A stretch of DNA of 64,000 nucleotides from Leptasterias polaris (taxonomy: Eukaryota > Echinodermata > Asteroidea > Forcipulatida > Asteriidae), in NCBI GenBank assembly GCA_037783415.1, contig JAZGTN010000180.1, forward strand, positions 372,001-436,000, given 5' to 3'. The position numbers were made by a program, and so were the translations under genes. The stretch's first letter is position 1. Each line of letters starts with the position of its first letter. Positions 32,812 through 44,405 of this stretch are shown here, piece by piece. The notes beneath the pieces are model-generated. The model worked only from the letters and a program-made list of their open reading frames with translations, was not told the origin of the DNA and did not search any database.

Positions 32812-33530
32812 CACTAAAACCAGACAACTGCCAAGGCCTGACGACAACTGCCAAACAAAAAACTTTTAAATGCACTTTAACACAGGGTTTGAACAAAAAT
32901 AGACCGTAAAATATATGTGTAAAAAGGAGTCAAATGTATCACCTTCAATCTGTTGAAAAAGTTTTGTTTTAAATTGTAACATTTTTTTTTTAAAACCACG
33001 AATTAGTAACGACAAGTAGCCTGTCCGCCTTGTTGTCTTTGGACCGTACGTAGAAGATACCATTATACTTACGGGGGGTGCTGAAACGGCAAGTTAAGTT
33101 GTCTTTATTTAACGGTATCATTTGAAAAACGAACATGGTACCTGGTACTAGAGTAGTAAAAATACAGCCAGTAAATATTTCTATGTCTTTAAAAAGGAAA
33201 GAACAAAATAAAGAAATAACAGAAAAAGCATTAAAAAAATATATATATATAATAAGTCCTTAGAACTTTCCTCAATGGTAGGCCTAATGGTATCGTCCAA
33301 GTGCGTTCCGGATGCATCATGGCGGACAATTCTTTTCGTTACTTAATCGTGGTAATAAAACCCTTTTTTACAGTTAAAAGCAAAACTTTTTCAACAGATT
33401 GAAGGTGATTTGGATACACATGACTCTTACACACATATTTGACGGTTTATTTTTGTTCAAACTTTGTTTGAAAGTGCATTTAAAAATTTGTTGTCGGCAG
33501 TTGCCGTCAGTTGTCGGCTTTTACTTAGTG
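32812..33530. mobile_element. Foldback element with ~250-base inverted arms
   Basis: Arms at about 32812-33075 and 33285-33530 are inverted repeats. Both contain, reading inwards, CACTAA, CAACTGCC, TTTAAATGCACTTT, GTTTGAACAAAAATA-ACCGT, ATATGTGTGTAA or its variant, ATCACCTTCAATCTGTTGAA, AAAGTTTTG and GTCCGCC. The spacer is about 210 bases and contains (AT)n at 33238-33250. Ends beginning CACTAA could mean a CACTA-related non-autonomous element, but no flanking target duplication was seen. Confidence 0.7.
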
Positions 33531-33539
33531 TGACCGGAA

Positions 33540-36470
33540 ATGGTACTACCATGGTACTACTACTAGTACTAGTACTAATCAGAGTACTACAGACGACAAA
33601 TAAGTCAATACTTAAAACCAATGCATATTGCGACTCTCCTTTCTATAATAATACCAGTTTTTTATGTTTATTCATTTTTATAATAGTAACCCCGCAGTGA
33701 GGGAGATGTGAATTTGGATGGTTGAGCGATTTATTTCCTCAAAATATGGCTGAATCCATTTTAACGCAGGGCTACACAACACAACTCCTCTGGCAGGAGT
33801 GCCGGTTGTAGGCCTATACTTTAAATATAGGACTACTGTACCAATATTACTCTCATGTACAACTATAACAAGGGATTATTCCCAACAACACACATTTAAG
33901 TTATACCCTTATTTATTTAAAAATGGTGTGTAATTAAAGTAGTCTTGCAAGTGAGTAACACAAGAAAAACAAAGACAAAACAATCAAAATATGTAATTAA
34001 GAATAACAGATATTTCAAAGATTCGGCTAATACACATATTTAAATAATGTACCTATATTCACTTGGCAAATACGTTTGTTGATATCTCCTGATTGTGGTG
34101 AAGTTAATGTTTAATGTTGACCCCCAAACTAAACTATTATAATAAGCAGTTCGTTCAGATGTTCTATCATGCATGCTTCATGGCCCAAAGGCTGCAAGGG
34201 TAAACGCCACCTGGTTTTCTGTTTATGGTTTTCTGTTTTTGTGTGAAGACCACCCACTGTCTTCCACTCCAGACAAGGAAGCCTCCGCTCCCCGTTTACA
34301 CTAGATAGTAGATCCAGAAAGGTGGATCTTAAACGCAAAAAATATGGATCAGACCATGGAGGTAGACATTTCTACCTCCATGATCAGACCCGGTTCAAGA
34401 TCTTGCAATTTGATTCCACCTTTAGATGTGAGTTGAATCCGGCAAATGGTGGATCAGATCCGGCAAAGTGGATTCCAAATTTGTGTACGTAAAGGTGGAT
34501 CGGGATGTGGTCATTTCCGGTTTCGCTACGAATGGCGCGTATTTCACTTGTGCTCATTGGTGCATGGAGGTAGAGTGCATGATTGTTGGGACATCATTCG
34601 CTGTTTATAGTTTTGTGCGTGTCTTCGTTGTTGTTTATGCACTGTAAATGCGGTGGTAGACAAGTCGTGAGGCTGCGGCTCCGCGCCAGACTACTGCTCT
34701 CACCATTAATGCAGTCCCATTTTTTGTACTGAAGGTGTTGAATTATAATGTTTATTTAATATGCCTATTATATGGACACTGTATTACCTGAATTGGTGGA
34801 TGGGCCCTACCTCCATGGTTCTATAAAACCCTCGAAGGTCCTATTATAGGCCTACAATTTACGACCGATTTATGGCCATTTCCGTTTTTGGTACGTGTGA
34901 TTTGAGCGTAAACATTTCGTGTTCAGTAATAATGAATTTGTTGATCAATGGAACATAACTCGACTTCCATGGCCCAAAATGAAGTTATACATCCTTCAAA
35001 AATTAACAGATTAGCGTCACCCATATATTAGCACCCAGTATATTGTGTGAACACTACACAAAAGTGAGCTAATCCGGCATTCAGTTTTTCAACAAGAAGT
35101 CGAACGTTGGGAACTAAATATTATGGTTTCACAATAAAAACGAAATAGGCCTATTATTGTAAATCTATTTTGACCAGAATTTCTCTAATGTGTGCTTCAC
35201 TCTCCTTGTTACAGTTGAAAGGGGAGTTAAAAGGGATAAATTATCGAATAATAAATCAACATTATAAAGAAGAATAATGCCGGTGCCTTCCATTGCTGAA
35301 AGAACTGAATCACTGATATCATCCGCGTTTCATCATCTGTAACTTCATATCTTGATATTTTTGTCCACTTTTGGACGAAAGGGGGCCCTCGGTTATGCTG
35401 GTAAACAGATCATGAATATTTAAAGCTTTCGTTCGGCCGATTGCAAACAGCAAACAACGCAGAATGTGAAGCAAATGAATGATTCATTTTCGACGTCTAA
35501 TCACATTCACAAGCTTCCCTCATGACCTAACAATACCATGCTTCCAGTTCCACACCCCATGCACGAGATTCGCACACCACGGCCTTTGTTGAGACTGCTT
35601 GGACGAGTCCATTTTATCTGAGGGTGATGATATCTTCAAATGTTGTAAACACTAGAGAACATTCGTAAATGATTTCTTTTTGCGTTGCTAACTGTTTTAG
35701 TAATTTTGATAATTTAAACCTATAGGCCCTACTGTTATGTTGCTAGTGCTGATAGAGAAAGAATTTCAACGGTGTATGGTTTTCTTAATCTTTGTTAACG
35801 GTAGGCATCTCTTTTAAAAATGGAGTGTACTCAAACTGCGATTGCAAATAATTGCGCAACCCCCCCCCCCCCTTCATAGTAAACATGACTTCCGCCAACG
35901 ACCAATGGGGTCGTGTTTTCCGCGCGCATTTGTACGACCCTGGTTAGCTCAAAACAGAACCATCATCAAGCAAGCACTGCGTAATACACAGGCATGTGCA
36001 CACAGAGACTGCACATACGATACATGTAGCTTGGGCAGGTAGCGCAAAAGGGAAAACAAGCTTAACAGAAAACAAATTATTACATGAAAATAAAACTCCA
36101 ACGCCTTGGTCAAGGCGTTAAGGTTTGGGTGAAGGTTTGGGTGAAGCAGAAAAGTTTTTGTACCCTAACCTAGGGACAGACAGCGAAACAGGACGGGACA
36201 TGACAGGACATGTGTGCATCATGCAGTCGCTAAGACATTGATGATTGTACGCATGTCAGTGTTCTGTCTACACCCACAGAGTAGATCAGAGCAAGCCGAA
36301 CTCCGCTTAGTGCTCACTCCTTTGTACACGCACATGGGAGTGCCAGTCATGCCCATACCGCCAACAGGAATTAGCTTTGCTAGGCTAGCGGTGGTCGATT
36401 TAAAGAGAAGTGTAAACATTGCTAATTGCTAGATTGTCTTGCCACAAGCCAAAATGGCCTTGTGGTTTAT
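33540..36470. other. Unannotated stretch inside the CACTA-like element
   Basis: No supported gene. Notable small features: (TACTAG)n-like DNA at 33550-33580, an 11-bp hairpin CATGGAGGTAG/CTACCTCCATG at 34356-34383, a poly-C run at about 35861-35872 and GGTTTGGGTGAA doubled near 36122-36146. Confidence 0.4.
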
Positions 36471-36479
36471 TGCCAAGAT

Positions 36480-36688
36480 AAGTTCACGGCATTTTCACGG
36501 TGTTTCCTTGTGATTTATGCCAAAGAAAAGTTCACGGCATTTTCACAGTGTTTTCATTGTGCAGAAATCTGAAGAATATTTTAAGGGTGTTTTCATTGAG
36601 TTGGGTTGTCCTGAAATTGCCGTGAAATAAATTATTTCACGGTGAAACGGATTTTCAGGGCATTTTCAGGGTAAAGTTGCTCATAGTG
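36480..36688. repeat. Right subterminal TTCACGG repeats and TIR
   Basis: AAGTTCACGGCATTTTCACGG occurs twice (one base changed in the second), with GCCGTGAAATAA and ATTTCACGGTGAAACGG nearer the end, then the TIR running to CTCATAGTG. It mirrors 24172-24310. Confidence 0.8.
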
Positions 36689-36796
36689 TCATGAGTGTTC
36701 TTTCTGACCCTACATGTACATGTGGCAGATAATGTACAAAATATGTTAAAAGATTGTTAGTGAGTCTAGTAAGTTGGACCACACATACATGTAATG

Positions 36797-36970
36797 CCGG
36801 GTCCTGGCCGAGTGGATAAGAACACTACTCAGGCTGTGGTGTTTCTCATCAGCAGAGTGTGGGTTCGAGTCCCGGTCTTGACAATTTAAGTGTACTTAAG
36901 CATGGAGGAATAAGAACACAAGGAGTTACAACGATCAAAGGGATCAAAGGGATCAAAGGGATCAAACGTC
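36797..36970 (+). repeat. tRNA-Leu-derived SINE head and GGATCAAAG repeats
   Basis: TCCTGGCCGAGTGGATAAGA is a leucine-type A box and GTGTGGGTTCGAGTCCCGGT a clean B box, 50 bases apart, with GGCTGTGGTGTTTCTCATCAG between. The same middle phrase occurs at 41370 and 57950. The body after the head is lost. GGGATCAAAG is then repeated about three times at 36938-36966. Confidence 0.75.
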
Positions 36971-36974
36971 CAAG

Positions 36975-38500
36975 GTCTGGTACCGCCACAGATAAAAGCG
37001 CAATTGTAACGCACTTCCTAACCGCACGCAACACGCCGCCTCTCTGTGTGCGCTTGCACAGTATGGAGCCAAGATTAACCCTTTAGCACTTCAAATTCAA
37101 CAAAGTCATTTACTCACTGAGCAGGGCGGGGAAAAGTCATTGAATTAATGCACTATCTGGAAGTCGTATCATAACTTCCATTGTAATTATTTTTTGGTAT
37201 TACAAGTTTGGTTTATTTTGTAGAGGATAAAATTATCTTTCGAATGATTCACACATATATGTATTTGCTTTTACTGAATTGAAGCTTTCAGATTGTAAAT
37301 ATGTTGACACACCAACGAAAATAGACAACTGTTAGTTTGCATTACGTTAGCGTCAGTGTTTCACGGAAAGTTGTGCACGCAACTTTTTCAACTTTGCTAT
37401 CGTTTCAAACAAAAACAAAATGTTGACAAAGTGATTGAAATAATATCAAAACATACCTTTAGAAATAAACAATCTTGTCTATATTACTTATGGATAACAA
37501 TAAATTTCCTCTACAATGTAAACTCCTTTCAATAATGTGTGAAAAACATCGCGAAAGCCCAGCGAAACATCGTCGTTTTCATAGTATACATTATAGTGCA
37601 TGTGTGCGCGTAATGCATTGTACATACGATACGGTACGCACACACAGAGAAGCATTGACACGTCGTGCTAGATTTCTGACCTTTGAACCTTTGGAAGGAG
37701 ATTACTTGGTTTTTGTCAATGGTGACCACGGAATATTTTTAGACTGGTGCAATCTTTAGATCACGCTCTTTCGACGGCTGTTTGCTGCAACCCGCTAGCA
37801 TGTGTAAAACCCAAGATACAAAGTGTTGTTTAATCTCGGGCGGTTTTGGGCGGTCCAGTGAGTAAATGGCTGGGCGGTTTCGGGCGCAACAGTGACTAAA
37901 GGGTTAAAAGACTTGGAAGGGTGGCACGATCATTCATATCAAAATAGTACGATGTTTTTGAAAAAGTCAGATTTTTCATTCGTCCCCCCTAAAAATGCTC
38001 CACGACGCTCCACGTAAATGTCTGCACGAATGCGTAGACAAAGGGTTCACTGAGCAAACACCGTAATTTTTAACCAGCCAAACTCGGCCAAAAGTTATCA
38101 AAATCTCAGAAATATTCAAGTATATTTCCATTCATATATCAATTATTGTATAACCGGAATATCAACGTAACTTACCTTCTGAAAGTCGGATTTTAATGAA
38201 GGAAACGTCGGCAGAATCAGAATTTCAAAGCGCATCAAACAGACAATTGGGCTGACCTATACGTGCGGTATAGAGCTACTGCGCATGCAAATACTGTTTC
38301 GTTTGTTTGTTCGAAATTATGTACTATTAAAAAGCACGAACGAGTCATTTCTCCACTGTGGGGTCCGAAGCGGTACCACACCCTGTGGACAAAGAGATAT
38401 TATTGCGCACGTAAATCTGTGGGGGGTTGGCGGGCCGTTCAAACTCCTTGTGTTCTTAATTATTCCTCCATGACTTAAGCAACACACTTTACTGTTATAA
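36975..38500. other. Unannotated stretch
   Basis: No gene supported. A short repeat pair GGCGGTTTTGGGCG and GGCGGTTTCGGGCG occurs near 37838-37888. Confidence 0.35.
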
Positions 38501-38504
38501 CTTA

Positions 38505-38590
38505 GTCCTTCAATTGGGACCTGAAGCTGTAGGTCATGTGTGTTATGTAATGCAAGTAAAAGAACCCAGCGCACTTATCTCATTGTGTTT
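38505..38590 (+). repeat. SINE body fragment
   Basis: GGGACCTGAAGCTGTAGGTC, GTGTGTTATGTAATGCAAGT and AAAAGAACCCAGCGCACTTAT match the part downstream of the tRNA-like head at 41440-41515 and, more weakly, 58030-58100. The head itself is absent. Confidence 0.65.
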
Positions 38591-38599
38591 AGTATCAGC

Positions 38600-39690
38600 T
38601 TTCTTTGAATAAATATGGGATTATGAGTTGGAACAATATTGTTTTAAGAACCGGTTGAAGTATAAATAGAGAAGTAGAACCAATGAAATCTTGATTAAAG
38701 GTTTCAAATAGATTTAAAGATTCAAATAGATAGTGGATATATTGCCAGCACTGGCTTAGTTTGAATGAAGAGTAGTCAAATGTAGGGTTGCCTCGGTCTA
38801 AAATGGATTTTATCCATACTTTCATTTACCCATTACTAACAAATACACAATTACCATTTCAGGCTGGTTTGGTCTTTAAAAATAGGATTCAAAAGTAGCC
38901 AAAGAATATTCTGGCTTAGGCAAACAGCTGGTGGACAAATTATTTAAAGGGAGCAACATGTGGATAAGATGATTTATTAAATAAATCATAAATGTGTAAA
39001 CAAATACACTGCAAATAAAATAATGCAGATTGGTTTGAGCTGTTATGAATAACAACAGTAACAAGAGTCACAGGCATGGGATGACTTCTTCCAGGGTTGC
39101 ACAAAACAACAATAATTTTTATTTTATTTTCAAATTCCCCCAAAACACCACAATGTGATTATTAGGCAGTTCCCTGCCAAGTAGGACAAAGTAGCCCAGG
39201 TTTCAATTTTAGAGAGTTCTTACAAAGTTGGTTTCAAATTAAAGCTGGAAATGTATAATTGGGATTTGTACTCCAAATAAAAATAGGTTAACCAGGATGA
39301 CATTAAATTATGTTTTGGGGATATTGGCCGTTATTGGCTTACTGTGACGTCATTGATAAATTTTATGAATGAAAATAGAATCTGCAGGCGGCAAGCTTTA
39401 CGATGATACCACTTTTCAATGGGGGGGATTTATACTCTACCTGGGAAAACGGGCTATTTACTGGTACTTTTTGCAGTAATTTGCTTCGTTTTGTTTCAGT
39501 CATCACTTTTTGTTTATCAATTTAATTCCAAAATTAGGTGAAAAAGGTAGTTTACTTGAACAAGTAAACTGATAGACGAATATGTAAAACGTAAGATTAT
39601 CCCATTTTTATTTTTTGGACGATTCCAGCCTAAAATGCTTTGGATGCCGTTTACTCGAAATGAATGGATGCGACTTTGTCCGGGTTTCGT
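38600..39690. other. Unannotated stretch
   Basis: AT-rich with no supported gene. It borders the truncated 5' end of the next LINE fragment. Confidence 0.35.
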
Positions 39691-39699
39691 GGGAACAGG

Positions 39700-40331
39700 T
39701 CACATATGGTCTTCCTTGTACTCAAATTGAACGTCTTCAGCGTATTCAGAACTATGCTGCTCATGTTATTACCTTGACTAAAAAGTCCTGCCATATAACG
39801 CCGATTTTGAAAGAATTGCACTGGTTACCAGTAAGCAGTAGGATTAAGTATAAACTTCTGCTTTTTGTGTATAAATCACTCACCAACAATGCCCCTGCAT
39901 ATATTGATGATCTTCTCAAACCTTACAATCCTCCTCGCAAACTCCGGTCTTACAATTCTAGCCTCCTTATTGAGCCCATATCCAATCATTCATGGGGAGA
40001 TCGATCTTTCTCACATGCTGCCCCACGCCTATGGAACAAATTGCCAGCACTAGTAAAATCATCTGTTTCTTTAGCCCAATTTAAAACAAACCTTAAAGAC
40101 ACATCTTTTCAATCAAGTATTTGAGTAAATGGTTTGATTTTTACCCTTCAATGTTTTTCATAGATAATATTGCATTTGTATTGTATTTCTCTACCACATG
40201 TTCTGGATTTCTTCTTAGCTTATGCTTACGTTTTTATTTTGGTTATTGTATATGTGTATGTTATTGTTTGTATTTAGCGCCATGAGCACTTTGATGGATT
40301 TGTGCGCTTTATAAGTTGTTGTTGTTGTTGA
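39700..40331 (+). mobile_element. 5'-truncated L2/CR1-type LINE, C-terminal part
   Basis: The frame ending at 40124 reads YGLPCTQIERLQRIQNYAA, then ITPILKELHWLPVSSRIKYK, SWGDRSFSHAAPRLWNKLP and FKTNLKDTSF, the last third of a LINE reverse transcriptase. Upstream residues (39615-39700) do not match, so truncation is near 39700. The tail AGCGCCATGAGCAC, then TGCGCTTTATAAG, ends in (TTG)n instead of (ATT)n at about 40315-40331. Confidence 0.85.
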
Positions 40332-40716
40332 TTTAATTTCCACAGTATCAATGTATACACAGATCACAAAAACATAATATTTAGTCACTACTTAACAAAA
40401 TCTGGGTATAAAGCAAAACAATATATAATGATTATATGGGTGAGACTGTGGAGGGACCCATAAAGAAGCAAAGCTTGTAAGTATGGGCCCCCTGGCAACA
40501 CATGCATTGAGCCGGAGTGATGTGGAATGTAAAGATTTTGAAGGGTCCAGGGGCAAACCAATAGACCAGCTGTAACAAAAAAGGGCTCAAAACATGTGTT
40601 GCTATCAAAAGAAAATAGTTACTTAAACACAAACAAACAATAGACAAGGACTGGACAGACTAACAGGCCAGCAACAAATTGTTTACAGTAATAACGTCTA
40701 CTACACAATACATGGA

Positions 40717-40812
40717 TCAACAATAATATTTCAACAAAATAGATTTGAGCTCACGCTTAAAAATATGGAGATTTTTGGAGAATTTAAGTTGATCGGTGAA
40801 TGAGTTCCAAAG
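40717..40812 (-). mobile_element. LINE reverse transcriptase C-terminus, opposite strand
   Basis: On the minus strand LWNSFTDQLKFSKNLHIFKR then ELKSILLKYYC ends at a TGA (40717-40719), the same C-terminal block as the other fragments. The 3' side (40340-40716) would be its UTR. It lies tail to tail with the plus-strand fragment that ends at 40331. Confidence 0.6.
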
Positions 40813-40817
40813 TTTTC

Positions 40818-41045
40818 ATTATTATTATTATTATTATTATTATCCCATGCCTTGCCATGTTGAGTTTATGGGTTCTTGTTTCCATCCATGTAGTTAATAC
40901 AGTATCCCATGCCTTGCCACATTGATTTGATAGGTTATTGTTTACATCCATGTAGTTAATATAGTATCCCATGCCTTGCCACGTTGAGTTTAGGGGTTCT
41001 TGTTAACATCCATGTAGTTAATATAGTATCCCATGCCATGGTAGT
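40818..41045 (+). repeat. (ATT)n followed by a 62-base minisatellite
   Basis: (ATT)n at 40818-40842 runs into a tandem repeat of TATCCCATGCCTTGCCA, TTGAGTTTA-GGGTTCTTGTT and CATCCATGTAGTTAATA. Unit starts are at 40841, 40903, 40965 and 41027, exactly 62 bases apart; the last unit is partial. Confidence 0.92.
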
Positions 41046-41360
41046 GGAACTCCAAATCTTTTACCTCGATTTAGTTGAAAGACATCGGTTGTCAATATTG
41101 AGTATGATAACATGTCAGGTACCTCGTAGTTAATTACACTATATAAAAATAAAAATTAACTTTCACTTATGAAAATATCAGGGTCCGATTTTCAGGCTTG
41201 CAAATGGTGCATATTTTGAATAATATGCCATGTACTCAATTATTGTCAATTATTAGAATCGAGTGTCAACCATCATGACATATTATGTCATAAAGCTAGC
41301 TGTACTGAACAGTTTCGTTGTTGTTGTCATGGCCAAGAAGTCTAGCACATCAGACATGTA
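41046..41360. other. Unannotated stretch
   Basis: Nothing supported. Confidence 0.35.
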
Positions 41361-41364
41361 CACG

Positions 41365-41530
41365 TAAGCTCTGGTGTTTCTGATCAGCAGTGTGTGGGTT
41401 TCGAGTCTCGGTTGGTGCGAGCAAAGCATATTTTCTTCTTCCTTCTGATAGGACATAAAGCTGTACATGTGTAGGTCCATGTGTTGTGTAATACAAGTAA
41501 AAGAACCCAGTTACTATTTTCACTAAGAGA
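41365..41530 (+). repeat. tRNA-derived SINE copy
   Basis: CTCTGGTGTTTCTGATCAGC and GTGTGGGTTTCGAGTCTCGGT (degraded B box) are followed by GATAGGACATAAAGCTGTAC, GTCCATGTGTTGTGTAATAC and AAGTAAAAGAACCC. This joins, in one copy, the head seen at 36797 and the body seen at 38505, defining the family. Confidence 0.7.
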
Positions 41531-41694
41531 ATTGGGTTTCCCCTTGTGTTTCTGGCAGTGGATGCTGAATACACTGTGGCCCCTTGTAAACCCTTATGAA
41601 GTGCTACTTAAATGGGTCTTATAATTTGTACAACTTTTATTTAAATACCTGTGTTAAAAAGGATTCAAGGGCCTTGAGCGTGGATAGTGGTCTT

Positions 41695-41745
41695 TACATG
41701 TACATGTACATGTACATGTACATGTACATAGTACATGTACACTAA
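41695..41745. repeat. (ATGTAC)n microsatellite
   Basis: About eight units of the self-complementary hexamer, one interrupted (CATAGTACATG). Confidence 0.95.
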
Positions 41746-41829
41746 TGTATGTAGGTGTAATAAGTCTACAATATTTTTATTAGCTTAGCAGTTGCATGCA
41801 TGAATGAACCGAGAGCAGAACTAGACTTT

Positions 41830-42060
41830 AAATCATAGCCCATAATGGGAATGCCTATGTTTTCCCTTTGTGATACCCATATATGGGCCACTTATATATT
41901 CTGCCCATATGGGATTGCCCACATTCCACCTATATGATACCCATATTGGCCCTTGCTCATCTTTTCCCCCATAATTATAATACCCAAGTGGGAATATTTC
42001 CCATATCCACACCCCTAAGAGCCCCATATGGGTACCATATGGGTACCATGGGTTGGCCCC
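41830..42060. repeat. CCCATATGGG-type palindromic tract
   Basis: About 230 bases contain CCCATATATGGG, CCCATATGGGATTGCCC, ATACCCATATTGG, CCCATATGGGTACC twice and many CCCA/TGGG words at 10-25 base intervals. Open frames across it on both strands follow from the repeat pattern and are not considered genes. Confidence 0.8.
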
Positions 42061-42283
42061 TGCCCTTATGGCCCAGATACAATGTATGTACAATGTACAT
42101 GTTGGGCTTGCTACCTGGGACGAGTGCTCAGCGCGGTGCATTGGCAAGGGTGGGGGTCTTCAGCACAACAGAGATTGTGTGTCTGTCAGCGAGTAAAACC
42201 TTGTTTGTCATAGAATTACAGGCCGACCAAAATCCAACAAATAATTCACTCGGAGAATTGTTATCCAACTACCTGTCCTAGAG

Positions 42284-42765
42284 TTAATTTGACAAGTCCG
42301 TGTGTGGCTTTGTTTCCAACTTGTTGCAGGTTCGGTAGTAGATCTTGATATCCGCTTCACCATATTCACGGAGGATACGCTGTATCTTATGTGAAGTATG
42401 ACCAATGTACGGAAGGACCGCAATAGGAATATCTCCTGCGTTTGCAGTCTGAGATTTGTGATTGGAAAGGAACTCCTGTTTGTTCGGCCGGTACCCATTC
42501 TCTTTTAGCACTGTGTTAATGTGCTCCAATGTATTTGGTAAATGTTCTTTGTCACAAATAATGTGTGCCCTTCGAAGTAGGGTGCGGTTCAATAAGGCTT
42601 TGACCGAGGGAGGATGGAATGACCGAGCATTAAGGTAGCGGTCTGTGTGGGTTGGTTTTCTGTACATGGAGTTTGTAAGAGAGCCATTACTATACCTCTT
42701 AGAAATGAGTACATCAAGGAAAGATAATTAATGGGATGTCTCTGTTTCCATGGTGTTGCCAGTTG
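42284..42765 (-). pseudogene. Penelope-like element reverse transcriptase fragment
   Basis: The minus strand encodes FLDVLISKR, SNGSLTNSMYRKPTHTDRYL, SFHPPSVKALLNRTLLRRAH and IPIAVLPYIG-TSHKIQRILR-YG. The phrases FLDVL, YRKPTHTD-YL and PY-...-I-RILR-YG are hallmarks of Penelope-like reverse transcriptases, between the palm and the GIY-YIG endonuclease linker. A TAA interrupts the frame just before LSFLDVL, and the endonuclease is absent. The N-terminal half is also missing. It is a dead fragment. Confidence 0.85.
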
Positions 42766-42769
42766 GTAG

Positions 42770-44400
42770 GACTTGCTTCAAGTACTTTTAAAACTTAGGG
42801 TTTTAGACATGCATGGATGTTGGGGTGTAATGGTGAGTGTTATAAGACCGATGTCATAACTAAATTTGTTTGAGATTGTTATTTCACATGGAGATGCTTC
42901 ACAAAATCTTGTAATACAGAATAAGTCTAAAGGGGGCTGTGTTCATAAATCATAATTAGTGTGTACATAGTACGTACACGATAATTATCATGTGCTCAAA
43001 TCCTAATTAACATCTATTAAACATCATAATTGTCGTCTACGTACACGATTATTTTTAAACCAAACTCCCATTAAAAACTGTAGAGATTCATAACAAGACA
43101 ATACAACTCAAAGTACTATACATTAGGCTTCAAAATGCAATGCACAGAGATAAGCCTCACATTGACTAAAAAGTCCAGGCATAGTAAATCTGGCTGGCCA
43201 GATTGCAGCCTTTGGGTGGGAATCGTGGTCTTGCTGGGGGGGGGGGGGGGGGGGGAGTGTGTCCTTACCTTTTTAAGAAATAAGTTAACTTGAATTCCTT
43301 TTGGTTCATTTATGATTTAGTACATGGTTGATTTTCAAGAAAGGAAGTGTCCCCCTTAGATCGGCTTACCTGAAGACTTGGTTCTAAGCTTGCAGCTGAT
43401 TAATGAAGTCATAAACATTTAAATGAAAGAGAAAAGAACACTAGTACATGTATTGCATCTTTTCAATTGATAAGTTTATTTTGCAGAAACAATGTAATAC
43501 AAGTAATACATGTATTTGGACACAGTGTGCTTTTTACAAATGAAACATACTGTCTGCTGCAGGGGAATGATTTTGATGCAAAACTTGTGCAAAATGTTGT
43601 AAGGTCATCCAGATAATTATTAAACAATCAGTAAATGATAAGCATACTACGTACAATGTATGTAGTAGAAACCATTCCCTGCTTTAACAAAATAGGTTGT
43701 TACAATGTACATATGTAGGTAGGTGGGGTTGGTTGGGGGGGAGTGGGGATATCAAAAGGTGAAGAACATAACTACAATCTAATGTGGGGGGGGGGGTTAT
43801 TTCAAACCAGTCCCCAAACACACAACCTAATGGGTTGTACCAGAGAAACGTATTCCCAAACCCTTTAAAAACACCTTTTAAACTAAATTTTACTGAGGGA
43901 CAAAGTCTGCTGTCCTACATGTACCTGATGTGGAACTTTTGCTATTGAAAGGCCTTTTTGAGGAAATGGCACTCTGTGACAAATCAAGGAAGTCAAATCT
44001 TAGACAACCTGGGTGAACAATATTAGCGCAAAAGTGAAGTTGCATATCATTTGTGTCCTTTTTCTGTGTCTAAGAACTATCAAAGTGTCACAATTACATG
44101 TCTTTGTTTCAAAATACAGTCTGTCTTCTGAATTTACATTTCTTCCAGTGCATCATACTAAAATGATACATTCTTTAACCACCTCTCCACCTACTGTACA
44201 AGTCATTTGAGTGCACTAACCAAAGACTCCGTATAAGTTTGAACAAATTATATTCAATCTTTGCCTAGGCCTACATGTAGCCTTCATAAAAATGATGTTA
44301 AATATACCAACAGATCTTTTACAAGCACCTCAGCAGATATATTTATATAACAACTTTGTCACTCATTCTACAAGTTTAGAGCATTCTAAAAAAGGTTGGC
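42770..44400. other. Unannotated stretch with homopolymers
   Basis: No supported gene. A poly-G run lies at about 43235-43254 and another at 43786-43796. GTACGTACACGATAATTATC and a variant of it recur near 42970 and 43035. Confidence 0.4.
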
Positions 44401-44405
44401 ATTAA

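Larger units (their letters stand above)
24172..36688. mobile_element. Candidate 12.5-kb CACTA-type (EnSpm-like) element
   Basis: The left end begins CACTATGAGCAACTTT and the right end, reverse-complemented, begins with the same 16 bases. The match continues for about 57 bases with three mismatches, through GAAAATGCCCTGAAAATCCG to CCGTGAAATA. TCA lies directly outside both ends (24169-24171, 36689-36691), the 3-base target duplication expected of CACTA elements. Both ends also carry subterminal TTCACGG repeats in both orientations. No second CACTATGAG end is seen near either, so they are not two short complete elements. No EnSpm-like transposase was recognised, and the interior holds later insertions. 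It could also be two independent truncated copies. Confidence 0.55.

Noticed and set aside
41833..42281. Open frames of 104 and 132 codons on both strands
   Set aside because: They run through the CCCATATGGG tract, so their openness follows from the repeat pattern.
42208..42498. 96-codon minus-strand frame
   Set aside because: Shadow of the Penelope-like reverse transcriptase fragment in another frame.
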